A stretch of 64,000 nucleotides of DNA, taken from NCBI RefSeq assembly GCF_014109725.1, contig NZ_CP058554.1:2418001-2482000 (forward strand), written 5' to 3'. A model generated the notes under the pieces. It saw only the letters and a list, made by a program, of their open reading frames with translations. It was not told the DNA's origin and ran no database searches. Source of the stretch: Comamonas piscis (lineage in GTDB: Bacteria; Pseudomonadota; Gammaproteobacteria; Burkholderiales; Burkholderiaceae_C). Of this stretch, positions 7,989-16,227 are shown piece after piece. A program made the translations under genes and the position numbers. Each line of letters opens with the position of its first letter. Within the stretch, counting starts at the first letter, position 1.

Positions 7989-9140
7989 ATGCCTTTTCAA
8001 GCCTCTCCCATGTTTCCGGGCGACCTGTACGACACGACGATGCGGGTGGCAGCCGATGCCGCGGCGGTCAATGCCACGCTGACCGAGGCCCAGCCCTCCG
8101 ACCAAGCCAGTGACAGCTGGCAGCAGTTTCTGGAGCTCGGCTGGCAAGCCGTGCTGGTGCCCGAGGCCAGTGGCGGCGCGGGCTCCTCCTTTGTCGATGT
8201 GGCCTCCATCGCAGAGGCCGCTGGCCGTTATGGCCTGACTACGCCGCTGGTTGCACGCTGCGCCGTGGTGCCCGCGGTGCTGGGCGCCATCCCCGGCCGC
8301 GACGATGTGGCCCAGATGCTGGGGCTGCTAGCGGCCGGCGAAGTCTCCATCGCCCCGGTGTTTGCGCATGACGGCAGCTGCAGCCTGACGGCGATGGTGG
8401 ATGCCGAAGGCGTGCAACTGCAGGGCAGCCTGCGCGGCATCGACCTGAGCGAGCCGGCCAGCCATCTGCTCTTCCTGGCCCGCAGCGCGGCCGGCGAAGC
8501 CTTGCTGCTGCTGGCCAGCCGCGATCAGCTGGGCGGCAGCCTGCAAAGCTGGGCTGGCCATGATGGCCGGCTGACCGCCGACCTGGCCCTGAAGGCCACA
8601 CGCCTGCCCGCCAGTGCCGTGCTGCAACGGGGCCGGGCGGCCGTTGCCGCTGCTGAGCGCGCCAATACCGTGGGCGCGCTGGTTTGCTGCGCGCAGATCG
8701 TCGGCGCCATTGGCGCGATGGTGGAGCAGACCATCGAGTACCTGAACACGCGTCAGCAGTTTGGCGTGCAGCTCTCCACCTTCCAGGCGCTGCGCCACCG
8801 CACGGTGGACATGTATGTGGCCTATGAAAGCGTGCGCGGCATGGTGCGCGAGCGCGTCGTGGCCTTTGATCTGGGGGATGGCGATGCGCATGCAGTGGCA
8901 CTGCTCAAGCACTACCTGTCGATCGCGGCCCGCCAGGTGGGCGAGTCGGCCATCCAGCTGCATGGCGGCATTGGCATGTCGCGCGAGCTGCCTGCAGCGC
9001 GCCTGGCCATGCATGCGATTGGCTGCAGCCTGCAGTGGGGCGACCGCTACGAGCAGCTCGACAGCCTGGCAGCCGACATGGCCGCCGATATAGCGGCTGA
9101 AGTGGCTGCTGAATCGGCACCCACCGCCGCCCGCGCCTGA
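7989..9140 (+). CDS. Acyl-CoA dehydrogenase, probable small subunit of a pair
   Basis: A divergent 383-residue acyl-CoA dehydrogenase. The conserved elements are the C-terminal QFGVQLSTFQALRHRTVDMY block and the IQLHGGIGMSRE motif; the middle domain is weakly conserved and there is no EGT-type catalytic Glu near the end. This is typical of the non-catalytic or flavin-sharing partner of heteromeric acyl-CoA dehydrogenases. It begins 3 bases after its partner, so the two are very likely co-translated and form one enzyme. Confidence 0.9.
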   Translation: MPFQASPMFPGDLYDTTMRVAADAAAVNATLTEAQPSDQASDSWQQFLELGWQAVLVPEASGGAGSSFVDVASIAEAAGRYGLTTPLVARCAVVPAVLGAIPGRDDVAQMLGLLAAGEVSIAPVFAHDGSCSLTAMVDAEGVQLQGSLRGIDLSEPASHLLFLARSAAGEALLLLASRDQLGGSLQSWAGHDGRLTADLALKATRLPASAVLQRGRAAVAAAERANTVGALVCCAQIVGAIGAMVEQTIEYLNTRQQFGVQLSTFQALRHRTVDMYVAYESVRGMVRERVVAFDLGDGDAHAVALLKHYLSIAARQVGESAIQLHGGIGMSRELPAARLAMHAIGCSLQWGDRYEQLDSLAADMAADIAAEVAAESAPTAARA

Positions 9141-9151
9141 GAGGACCCGCC

Positions 9152-11278
9152 ATGAGCCACGCATCTTCGTCCCTCGACGCCTTGTTCCACCCCCGTTCGG
9201 TGGCGCTGGTGGGCGCCTCGTCCGATCCCGAGCGCATTGGCGGCCGCCCGCTGCGCTTCATGCTCGAAGCCGGCTTTGCCGCGCCCATCTACCCGGTCAA
9301 CCGCAGCGGTGCGCTGATCCAGGGCCTGCAGTCCTACCAAAAGGTGTCGGATATCCCTTTCCCGGTCGACCAGGCCATCATCTGCGTGCCGGTGGCCGGG
9401 GTGGAAGAGGCCGTGCGCGATGCCATTGCCAAGGGCGTCAAGGCCATCCAGGTGATGACGGCCGGCTTTGCCGAAATTGATGCGGCCGGCCGCGCGCTGC
9501 AGGACCGCATTGTCGGCCTGTGCCGCGCTGCAGGTGTGCGCATGCTGGGCCCCAACTCGCTGGGCCTGCTCAATGTTCCGGCGCGCTTTTTCTCGACCTT
9601 CTCCACCTTTCTCAACGGCGCCCAGCCCCAGCCAGGCTCCATCTCGCTGGCTACGCAGAGCGGGGCCTTTGGCTCGGCCGCCTATGGCCTGGCCACCTTG
9701 CGCGGACTGGGTTTCAGCAAGATCATCGCCACCGGCAATGAGGCCGATGTCGATGTGGCCGAAAGCATCGACTACCTGGCCGACGACCCGGACACGCGCA
9801 TCATCTGCGCGGCGGTCGAATCCTGCCGCGATGGCAACCGGCTGCGCCGCGCCTTGCTCAAGGCGGCCCGCGCCGGCAAGCCGGTGCTGATCATGAAGGT
9901 AGGGCGCACCGAGCTGGGTGCCGCTGCTGCCTCCACCCACACCGGCTCGCTGGCCGGCAATGACAAGGTCTACGACACGGTGTTCCGCGAATGCGGCGCC
10001 CTGCGGCCCGAGTCCATCGAGGAGATGCTGGACATCGCCTACCTCTACACCGTCAGCGGCGTGCTGCCGGCCAATGACGAGTTGGGTGTCTTCACCGGCT
10101 CGGGTGGCATCGGTGTGCTGATGGCCGACGAGGCGGGCGCGCAGGGCATGGAGCTGCCACCCTTGCCCGCCACCGCGCGGGAGGCCACCTTGGCGCTGCT
10201 GCCCTTTGCGGTGGCCGCCAACCCGTTGGACATGACGGCCCAGGTCACCTCGGTGGCCAGTGGCACCTCGCGCACGCTGGGTGTGATGCTGGAGCACACG
10301 CGCTACGGCGCAGTGTTGGGCTACCTGGCCCATGTGGGCCTGTCGCCCGAGCGCTTTGCCAGCACCCAGCAAGAGATTGCGGAACTGGCCGCGCAGCACC
10401 GCGAGCGCCTCACCATTCTGGTGATGCTGGCCTTGCCCCAGGTGCGCAGCGCGCTGGAGAAGCAGGGCGTAGCCGTGTTTGAGGACCCGACCCGCGCCGT
10501 GCGCGCCGTTGCGGGCCTGGCCAAGATCCGCCAGCGCTGGCAGGCGCTGTACCAGCTGCCAGGCAGCGCGCAGCCTGCCGCGCCCGCCTTGGCGCTGGAC
10601 GATGTGCATACCGAAAGCGGCGCCAAGCGTGCGCTGGCGGCCGCCGGCCTGCCGGTGCCGCCCGAGCACCTGTGCAGCAGTGCCGCGCAGGCTGCCGCTG
10701 CCGCAGCGCAGGTAGGCTTCCCGGTCGTGGCCAAGATTGTCTCGCCCGACATCGCGCACAAGACCGAGGTCGGCGGCGTCATGCTCAACCTGCAAGATGC
10801 CACTGCCGTCGACCGCGCCTTTGGCACCTTGATGGACCGCGCCCGTACCGCGCGGCCCGATGCCCGCCTGGAGGGCGTGTTGATTGCCCCGATGCTGCGT
10901 GGCGGCGTGGAGGTGATCCTGGGCCTGCACCGCGACCCGACCTTTGGCCAGATGGTGATGTATGGCAGCGGCGGCACGGCGGTGGAGCTGTTCCAGGATG
11001 TGGCGCTGGCATCGGCACCGCTCACAGCAGCCCGCGCCCAGGCGCTGGTCGATGCCGTGCGCTCCAGCCAGCTACTGCGCGGTTGGCGCGGCGGCCCACA
11101 GTATGACGAGGCTGCGCTGGTGCAGGCGCTGTGCCGGCTGTCGGAGTTTGCGATGCAGCATGCCGACCGGGTGCAGAGCGTGGACATCAACCCGCTGATG
11201 GTGCGCACCCAGGGCGCCATGTGCCTGGATGCGGTGATCGAGCTGCGCGCGCAGACGCAGCAGGAGGCACAGCCATGA
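9152..11278 (+). CDS. NDP-forming acyl-CoA synthetase (acetate-CoA ligase family)
   Basis: A 708-residue single-chain enzyme. Residues ~10-140 form a CoA-binding Rossmann domain (RSVALVGASSDPERIGGRPL), residues ~150-460 the succinyl-CoA-ligase-like domain with an expected phospho-histidine in STHTGSLAG, and residues ~490-700 an ATP-grasp domain (VGFPVVAKIVSPDIAHKTEVGGV). It would make an acyl-CoA from an acid, CoA and ATP. A GAGAGGA ribosome site lies just upstream. It gives this operon its own activation step in addition to the AMP-forming ligase at 26853. The substrate is unknown. Confidence 0.92.
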   Translation: MSHASSSLDALFHPRSVALVGASSDPERIGGRPLRFMLEAGFAAPIYPVNRSGALIQGLQSYQKVSDIPFPVDQAIICVPVAGVEEAVRDAIAKGVKAIQVMTAGFAEIDAAGRALQDRIVGLCRAAGVRMLGPNSLGLLNVPARFFSTFSTFLNGAQPQPGSISLATQSGAFGSAAYGLATLRGLGFSKIIATGNEADVDVAESIDYLADDPDTRIICAAVESCRDGNRLRRALLKAARAGKPVLIMKVGRTELGAAAASTHTGSLAGNDKVYDTVFRECGALRPESIEEMLDIAYLYTVSGVLPANDELGVFTGSGGIGVLMADEAGAQGMELPPLPATAREATLALLPFAVAANPLDMTAQVTSVASGTSRTLGVMLEHTRYGAVLGYLAHVGLSPERFASTQQEIAELAAQHRERLTILVMLALPQVRSALEKQGVAVFEDPTRAVRAVAGLAKIRQRWQALYQLPGSAQPAAPALALDDVHTESGAKRALAAAGLPVPPEHLCSSAAQAAAAAAQVGFPVVAKIVSPDIAHKTEVGGVMLNLQDATAVDRAFGTLMDRARTARPDARLEGVLIAPMLRGGVEVILGLHRDPTFGQMVMYGSGGTAVELFQDVALASAPLTAARAQALVDAVRSSQLLRGWRGGPQYDEAALVQALCRLSEFAMQHADRVQSVDINPLMVRTQGAMCLDAVIELRAQTQQEAQP

Positions 11279-11850
11279 GCAGCGAAGCCAGGCTGGCCCA
11301 GCTGGAGGCGCGGCTCCAGGCACTGAGCGACCGCGAGGCGATCCGCGAAGCCCTCTATTCGTACTGCCGTGGCATTGACCGGGGCGACGAAGCGGCCCTG
11401 CGTGCTGCCTACTGGCCCGATGCCACCGACCGCCATGGCGCCTACCAAGGCAGTGCGGAAGGCTTTATCCAGGCAGCGCTGCCCCAGCTGGCCAAGGGGC
11501 GCTACATCCACAACATTGCCAACCTGTCCATCCACCTGAACGGCGATGCCGCCGCAGTGGAGGCGTATTTCTTGGCTTACCAAACCGACACCGATGCCGC
11601 TGGCGCGCCGCGCGCCACCTTCTTGTGCGGCCGCTATGTGGATCTGTTCACCTGCCGCGCCACGGCTACGGCTGCGCGCGAATGGCGGGTGGCCAAGCGC
11701 GTGGTGGTTTATGACTGGCAGGACATCTGGGCCGCGCCCACGCAGGACGAAGCCACGCGCTTTGGCCGGCGGCTGCCTATTGGCGCCAGGGCGCCTGACG
11801 ACCCCTGGTACGCGTTGATGCGCGAGGTGGCCATGCCCGCTAGCCCGTAG
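11275..11850 (+). CDS. SnoaL/NTF2-like polyketide-cyclase-fold protein
   Basis: ATG 11275 overlaps the synthetase stop as ATGA. The 191-residue protein starts with a coiled segment (LAQLEARLQALSDREAIREAL) and continues with the YCRGIDRGDEAALRAAYWPDA pattern of the SnoaL_4 subgroup of NTF2-like proteins, the same fold used by ring-hydroxylating dioxygenase beta subunits and many small isomerases or dehydratases. It lacks a dioxygenase alpha partner here. It is the last gene of the operon. A lyase or isomerase role on a cyclic intermediate is possible but unproven. Confidence 0.82.
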   Translation: MSSEARLAQLEARLQALSDREAIREALYSYCRGIDRGDEAALRAAYWPDATDRHGAYQGSAEGFIQAALPQLAKGRYIHNIANLSIHLNGDAAAVEAYFLAYQTDTDAAGAPRATFLCGRYVDLFTCRATATAAREWRVAKRVVVYDWQDIWAAPTQDEATRFGRRLPIGARAPDDPWYALMREVAMPASP

Positions 11851-11900
11851 CCGCGCCGCCAACCGCGCTCCATCTGGCGGATCGCGTCCGCCCCCTCTGC

Positions 11901-11920
11901 CCCTGCATCTGACTGCAGGG
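11901..11920 (+). terminator. Short hairpin after the SnoaL-like gene
   Basis: CCCTGCA and TGCAGGG form a perfect 7-bp stem with a 6-base loop, 50 bases after the operon ends. The tail ACTCCCTTTCTC is only pyrimidine-rich, so termination here is uncertain. Confidence 0.4.
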
Positions 11921-11993
11921 ACTCCCTTTCTCACTGCGCCGTTTAGCACGGTGGGGATCTGCTCGGTCTAAAAAAACAGCAAAGCGTTTTCAC

Positions 11994-12025
11994 CGTGGTC
12001 GTGCATGGGGCCAGGCCCGACCACG
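11994..12025 (+). promoter_or_regulatory. Inverted repeat in the porin leader
   Basis: CGTGGTCG and CGACCACG form 8-bp arms around a GC-rich 16-base centre, ending about 18 bases before the porin ribosome site. It could be an mRNA hairpin or a protein-binding site; nothing else identifies it. Confidence 0.4.
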
Positions 12026-12055
12026 TCTTTCCAAAAGTACTACAGGAGACAAACC

Positions 12056-13249
12056 ATGAAAGCCAACAAGCCCAGACTTCATCCGCTGCTCGCAGCACTC
12101 ATCGCCACCACGGCGGCCGGGGGGGCGGCGGCGCAAACCGCGCAGACCCAGGAGCTCAAGCAGATCACCTCGCCGGCCGGCGGGCTGGCATCAGGCGGCA
12201 GCAGCTCGGTACAGGTCTATGGCCTGATCGACAGCAGCGTGGCCAGCGTATCCATGCAAGGCCAGCGCGCCACCAAGCTGGAGAGCGGCCACATGATGGG
12301 CTCGCGCCTGGGCTTCAAGGGCAGCGAGGACCTGGGCGGCGGCCTGCGGGCCAACTTTCAGCTGGAGATGGGCATCAACACCTCCAACGGCGCGCAGCAG
12401 CAAAACCAGGGCTTTGGCGCCAAGGCCTTTGGCCGGGGCTCGCTGATCAGCCTGACCGGCAACTTTGGCGAGCTGCGCATGGGCCGTACCCTGGCATCGC
12501 TGCCGACCGAAGTGCAGGCCGTGGGGGACCCCTTTGGCCTGGGCGGCGGCGGCAACCTGCAAGGCATCCAACCATCGCCCGGCCGGCAGAACAACAACAT
12601 CCTCTACCAAAGCCCCTCGTTTGGCGGCTTTATCGGCAAGGCGGCCTACACCATCAGCGAGTACACGCGCCAGAACATCGACATCGAGCACCGGGCCCAC
12701 CAGTACACCCTGGCGCTGTTCTACAAGAACGATGCCTGGAGCGCAGCCGTATCGGCCACGCGCATGACCAACCCCACCGATGGATCGGCGACGCGCTATT
12801 TCAACTCGGCGCTGGCCTATGACTTCAAGGCCTTCAAGCTGTTTGGCTCGTTCGCCACCTTCAAGAACCCCGGCGCGGCCATCACGCCCACCGTGAACAC
12901 GGGCCTGGACAACAGCGGCCAGCTCGCCGGCTTCCCCTCCGTGGGCTACTACGAAGGCCAGGACGACCGCAGCTTCTCGATCGGCGCCTCGGTCAAGCTC
13001 GGCCCCGGCACCTTGCTGCTCAATGCCATCGACCTGAACGACACCGGCCCGCTGAACCGCGATGCGCGCCAGTACGGCGTGGCCTACCTGTACCCCATGT
13101 CCAAGCGCACCACCTTGTACACGGACTATGGCTATGTGAAGAACAAGAACGGCGCCGGCTACACCTTGACCGGCGCGGTAACCGCGGCAGGCTTTACTAA
13201 CAACGGCAACAGCAATGCCTACCGGGTGGGCATCATCCACAGCTTCTAA
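12056..13249 (+). CDS. Gram-negative general porin
   Basis: ATG 12056 is preceded by AGGAGAC. The 397-residue protein has a signal peptide (ALIATTAAGGAAAQ), a ~35-residue low-complexity linker, then VQVYGLIDSSV, the first strand of betaproteobacterial trimeric porins. SRLGFKGSEDLGGGLRANFQLE and GELRMGRTLAS follow, and the protein ends in Phe (IIHSF), the outer-membrane assembly signal. It probably lets the operon's substrate across the outer membrane, but it has its own leader and terminator. Confidence 0.94.
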   Translation: MKANKPRLHPLLAALIATTAAGGAAAQTAQTQELKQITSPAGGLASGGSSSVQVYGLIDSSVASVSMQGQRATKLESGHMMGSRLGFKGSEDLGGGLRANFQLEMGINTSNGAQQQNQGFGAKAFGRGSLISLTGNFGELRMGRTLASLPTEVQAVGDPFGLGGGGNLQGIQPSPGRQNNNILYQSPSFGGFIGKAAYTISEYTRQNIDIEHRAHQYTLALFYKNDAWSAAVSATRMTNPTDGSATRYFNSALAYDFKAFKLFGSFATFKNPGAAITPTVNTGLDNSGQLAGFPSVGYYEGQDDRSFSIGASVKLGPGTLLLNAIDLNDTGPLNRDARQYGVAYLYPMSKRTTLYTDYGYVKNKNGAGYTLTGAVTAAGFTNNGNSNAYRVGIIHSF

Positions 13250-13263
13250 TAGCTGACCAAAGC

Positions 13264-13300
13264 AACAAGGCCCAGGCGTTTGCAGCGCCTGGGCCTTGTT
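13264..13300 (+). terminator. Strong intrinsic terminator of the porin gene
   Basis: AACAAGGCCCAGGCG and CGCCTGGGCCTTGTT pair perfectly over 15 bp with a 7-base loop, 14 bases after the porin stop codon. Confidence 0.85.
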
Positions 13301-13302
13301 TA

Positions 13303-13423
13303 GAGCCGCTAACACAACCCTTGATACGTCGTTGCCCTGCCTTGTCGTACTACTGTACTGCCTGCGGCAGGACGCCTAGTCTCAACCGCAAACCTTCGGT
13401 TTGCTGGGCCGTGTTAGCGGCTC
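13303..13423. repeat. Dispersed ~120-bp repeat, copy 1
   Basis: The element is bounded by perfect 13-bp terminal inverted repeats, GAGCCGCTAACAC and GTGTTAGCGGCTC. Inside are TTGATACGTCGTTGCC, a CCTGCGGCAGG palindrome and the hairpin GCAAACCTTCGGTTTGC. A second, inverted and diverged copy lies at 14310-14422, on the other side of the TetR gene. It has no coding capacity and resembles a small non-autonomous or REP-like element. Confidence 0.75.
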
Positions 13424-13439
13424 TTGATGGGGAGTAGCT

Positions 13440-14087
13440 TTAGCGTGTTGGATTGCTAGCCAGCAGCCCCTGGAAAATCATGTCAATGTACTGCTGCACC
13501 ACCTGGCGGGTGCTCAAGCGCCCGGTGGGCGAGTGCCAGCGGGGCAGCTGGTTGAGCACGGCCAGCAGCATGCGGCTGGCAATGGTGGGGTCCACCTTCT
13601 GGAACACCTGGCTGTCAATGGCCTGTTTGACCGCGTCGCGCAGCAGTTTTTCATACTCGTCACGCAGGGCCAGGTTCTCGGGGCGGGGCTTGGCGTTGTC
13701 GCCAAACCAGAACATGTTGGAGCCGGCAATCCAGGAGTCGCGGTTGCGCTCCATATAGTCGGCCGAGGACAGCATGAACTCGCGCACCTTGCCTTCGGGG
13801 CTGGCCACCTTGCCCATGGCTGCAGACACGTAGTTGACGAGGGTGCGCATGCCATCGACCAGGATGCTCTCGTAGAGCGCATCCTTGTTGGGGAAGTGGT
13901 AGTAGAGCGCGGCCTTGGTGATCTGGGCCTCTTCGGCAATGTCGCGCAGCGAGGTGCCGTCAAAGCCCTTGGTGGCAAACAGCCGCATCGCTATTTCTAT
14001 CAGTTGCTCTTTCCGGTCTTCCACACGCATGCGCGTGCTGCTGCCTTCTTCGGGGGCGTCGGAGGGTTTCGTCGTGTTTTTTTGCAT
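13440..14087 (-). CDS. TetR/AcrR-family transcriptional regulator
   Basis: A 215-residue regulator from ATG 14087, with a GGTGA just upstream; a TTG three codons earlier is an alternative. Residues ~26-70 are the TetR helix-turn-helix: QLIEIAMRLFATKGFDGTS, LRDIAEEAQITKAALYYHF, then PNKDALYESI. The rest is the helical ligand domain. It is the only regulator within the 3.6-35.7 kb catabolic region and lies next to the enoyl-CoA hydratase carrying operator box 2, so it is the best candidate to bind the four boxes. No box is found at its own promoter, so autoregulation is not evident. The ligand is probably an acyl-CoA intermediate (inference). Confidence 0.92.
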   Translation of the reverse strand: MQKNTTKPSDAPEEGSSTRMRVEDRKEQLIEIAMRLFATKGFDGTSLRDIAEEAQITKAALYYHFPNKDALYESILVDGMRTLVNYVSAAMGKVASPEGKVREFMLSSADYMERNRDSWIAGSNMFWFGDNAKPRPENLALRDEYEKLLRDAVKQAIDSQVFQKVDPTIASRMLLAVLNQLPRWHSPTGRLSTRQVVQQYIDMIFQGLLASNPTR

Positions 14088-14309
14088 AGTCACCAAAATT
14101 TATTTGCCCTGATATCGCCCGGGAGACGGTCGATCCGCACCCTGCAGCTTGTGGCTTCTGGGCGGTGGCACCATCATAGTTCAACGAAAATCATCCATCC
14201 ATCGGGCCCAGCCCGACGCGGTCAGGGGGCCGCAAAGGCTGCGCTGCCCGGGTGTTGTAGCCTTGGGCCAGCGGCAGTGATCGATGATTCTCGGCATGTG
14301 GGATTGGGG

Positions 14310-14422
14310 GCCGCTAACAGGGCCCCAGCAAACCGGAGGTTTGCGGTTGAGGCTCGCCGCCCCGCACAAGACAGGGCGCAGCCAGCGAGGCAACAACGTA
14401 TCAAGGCCTGTGTCAGCGGCGC
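14310..14422. repeat. Dispersed ~115-bp repeat, copy 2 (inverted)
   Basis: Read on the minus strand this matches copy 1 at 13303-13423: GCCGCTGACAC, CTTGATACGTTGTTGCC, CTCAACCGCAAACC, CGGTTTGCTGGG and CTGTTAGCGGC, with a diverged centre. The two copies face each other across the TetR gene. The rest of 14088-14309 has no gene I can support. Confidence 0.72.
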
Positions 14423-14442
14423 TTAGCGGTACCCCGCTGGTC

Positions 14443-15216
14443 TCAGCGGCCCTTGTAGACCGGCTCGCGCTTTTCCAAAAATGCCTGCTGCGCCTCGCGC
14501 GTGTCTTCGGTCTTGGACAGCGCCACGGTGTTGCCTTGCTCATAGCGGTAGGCATCACGCGTGGGCATCAGCAAGGTCATGCGCGCGGCTTCCTTGGCCA
14601 GGCGCAAGGCGATGGGGCTCTTGGATGCGATGTCACGCGCCATCTCCATGGCATAGGGCATCAGCTCATCAGCGGGCAGACAGGCCTCGATCAGGCCCAG
14701 GCGGTACATCTCTTGCGCCGACACCTTCATGCCGGTAAAGAACATGCGGCGTGCGCGCGATTGGCTGAAATAGCGCTGCAAGAAGGTCACACCCCCCGCC
14801 AGGCCCACATTGATTTCAGGCATCGAGAAATAGGCGTCTTCCGAGGCCACCCAGATGTCCGAAGCCATCACCAGCCCAAAGCCAGCCCCCAGCGCTGGGC
14901 CGTTGATGGCCGCAATGATGGGCTTGGAGCATTCCATGATCGCGTTGTTCGACTCGCGCACCAGGCGGTTGTGGCGGCCATAGGCACCGGGTTCACCCGC
15001 CAGGTTGGGGCGTTCACGAATGTCGGCACCGGCCGAGAACACCTTGCCCGTGCCCGTGAGCACGATGCAGGCCACATCGTCGCGGTCAGACAGCTCGTCA
15101 AACAGCTCCATGATCTCGTTGCGGAACTCCTTGTTCTGCGCGTTGACGGGCGGGCGGTTGAGGGTGACAACGGCAATCTTGTCCTTGATATCGACGATGA
15201 GCGTGTTGTAGGCCAT
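14443..15216 (-). CDS. Enoyl-CoA hydratase/isomerase family protein
   Basis: A 257-residue crotonase with FSAGADI (oxyanion loop), NGPALGAGFGLVMASDI and FSMPEINVGLAGG. Aligned on rat mitochondrial hydratase, the second catalytic Glu is kept (E134 in MPEIN) but the first is Gly114. It may therefore be a retro-Claisen ring-cleaving, isomerase or hydrolase-type crotonase rather than a plain hydratase. ATG 15216 follows an AGGAGA site, and operator box 2 lies 29 bases further upstream, placing it in the inferred TetR regulon. Confidence 0.9.
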   Translation of the reverse strand: MAYNTLIVDIKDKIAVVTLNRPPVNAQNKEFRNEIMELFDELSDRDDVACIVLTGTGKVFSAGADIRERPNLAGEPGAYGRHNRLVRESNNAIMECSKPIIAAINGPALGAGFGLVMASDIWVASEDAYFSMPEINVGLAGGVTFLQRYFSQSRARRMFFTGMKVSAQEMYRLGLIEACLPADELMPYAMEMARDIASKSPIALRLAKEAARMTLLMPTRDAYRYEQGNTVALSKTEDTREAQQAFLEKREPVYKGR

Positions 15217-15244
15217 GCAGGGTCTCCTGGTTGAATACTAGTAA

Positions 15245-15265
15245 TTTACCGGTCGGCAAGTAAAT
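15245..15265. promoter_or_regulatory. Palindromic operator box 2 (TetR-type)
   Basis: TTTACCGGTCGGCAAGTAAA lies upstream of the enoyl-CoA hydratase gene. TTTAC/GTAAA outer arms are perfect and the core GTCGGCA is identical to the other three boxes. Confidence 0.75.
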
Positions 15266-15708
15266 ATTAGCGAATAACGGCGGAGGACTCAAGGGGGTTG
15301 ATGCGGGGGAGGGGGGGTGTCGCTCAGGTGATTGGGGGAAGGGCTGAGCCGGAGTGGCCGATTCGGGGCTCAGCCTGGGTCGTCAAGTGTCAGTGCCTGG
15401 AGATAGTTAATTTCATTGCGACAGGGCTTGAATTTTTGGCATGCGCTTTTAGAAGCCTTGAGGAACTCGCATTTCTCCTTTGCACGCTTGTGTAAGCGGC
15501 TAGTTTGCGGTGTTCTCAGTACCTTCGCGCCGCCATACGCAGCCTTGTAAGTCGTGGCTGCTGCTGATGCAGTCGGTCAACTCAATGATGTTGATGAATG
15601 TTGCAACAACAAACAACCCCTGCACTGAATCTTTCTTTAGATTCGCTCTACACCTAAAAGTACTCACAGGAATTGGCAATCCCCTTGATTGATGCTTGAA
15701 AGTCACTT
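15266..15708. other. Non-coding boundary of the AT-rich island
   Basis: GC-rich sequence gives way to AT-richer sequence at about 15.4 kb. It holds an inverted repeat (GGCTGAGCC 15342-15350 with GGCTCAGCC 15367-15375) that may be a terminator for the island. A 68-codon minus-strand frame at 15500-15706, starting just after the pseudogene stop, has no recognisable family and is not called. No tRNA or attachment site was recognised. Confidence 0.5.
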
Positions 15709-16205
15709 CTAGTCAGCAACGAACTTCCGCCAACATTTCATGCACTCCTCCGCAAGCTGAAAGGCGTCTATGAAACCCTTTGAAGTGACGATCAAGAACT
15801 TCCCCCTGAGAACTTCACTTCCACTGAGGCCAGTGCCCCAGGTTGACGCCTCACAGGTCTTAATAGAGACATGAGATTGACTTCCGCTTCTGGCTGCTTT
15901 GTCGAGTTTTCAGTGCTTTGATCAATTTCACAGATCTGCCCCGAGTTAAAGACATCGATTCGAGTTTATGAAGCTATCAACATGCTTGACATTACGCTAA
16001 ATTTATTTTTAAGAATGATCCAGCCTCGTATGTGATAGCAGTGCATAAAGAACGAAAACAAATCTTCCTCATAGATGTCTCGATTATTAAAATGAGCGAA
16101 GGTACTTGGATGGACTGCATGAATCTTTGCGAATTTTCTTTCGGTGCATTCCATATGAAATGGCGCCTCGCGTTTGAATTCGGCAGATGTGGAGCCGATC
16201 CACAA
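15709..16205 (-). pseudogene. Decayed hypothetical gene (HCYHxKDW-like family)
   Basis: On the minus strand, 16205-16006 reads as a plausible N-terminal half: FHMECTERKFAKIHAV, EEDLFSFFMHCYHIRGWI. The frame is then lost. Further on, a second frame reads DL-stop-N-stop-SKH-stop-KLDKAARSG and runs open to GKFLIVTSKGFIDAFQLAEE and a natural stop at 15709. From memory, intact relatives (small hypothetical proteins of islands and phages) share a HCYHxKDW motif, a DLxNGSKHLxL motif and a C-terminal ExAEEC helix, so the three stops fall exactly in a conserved motif. It is a dead gene downstream of the nuclease gene. Confidence 0.6.
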
Positions 16206-16227
16206 GGATGATGGATAGGCGTCGTGT

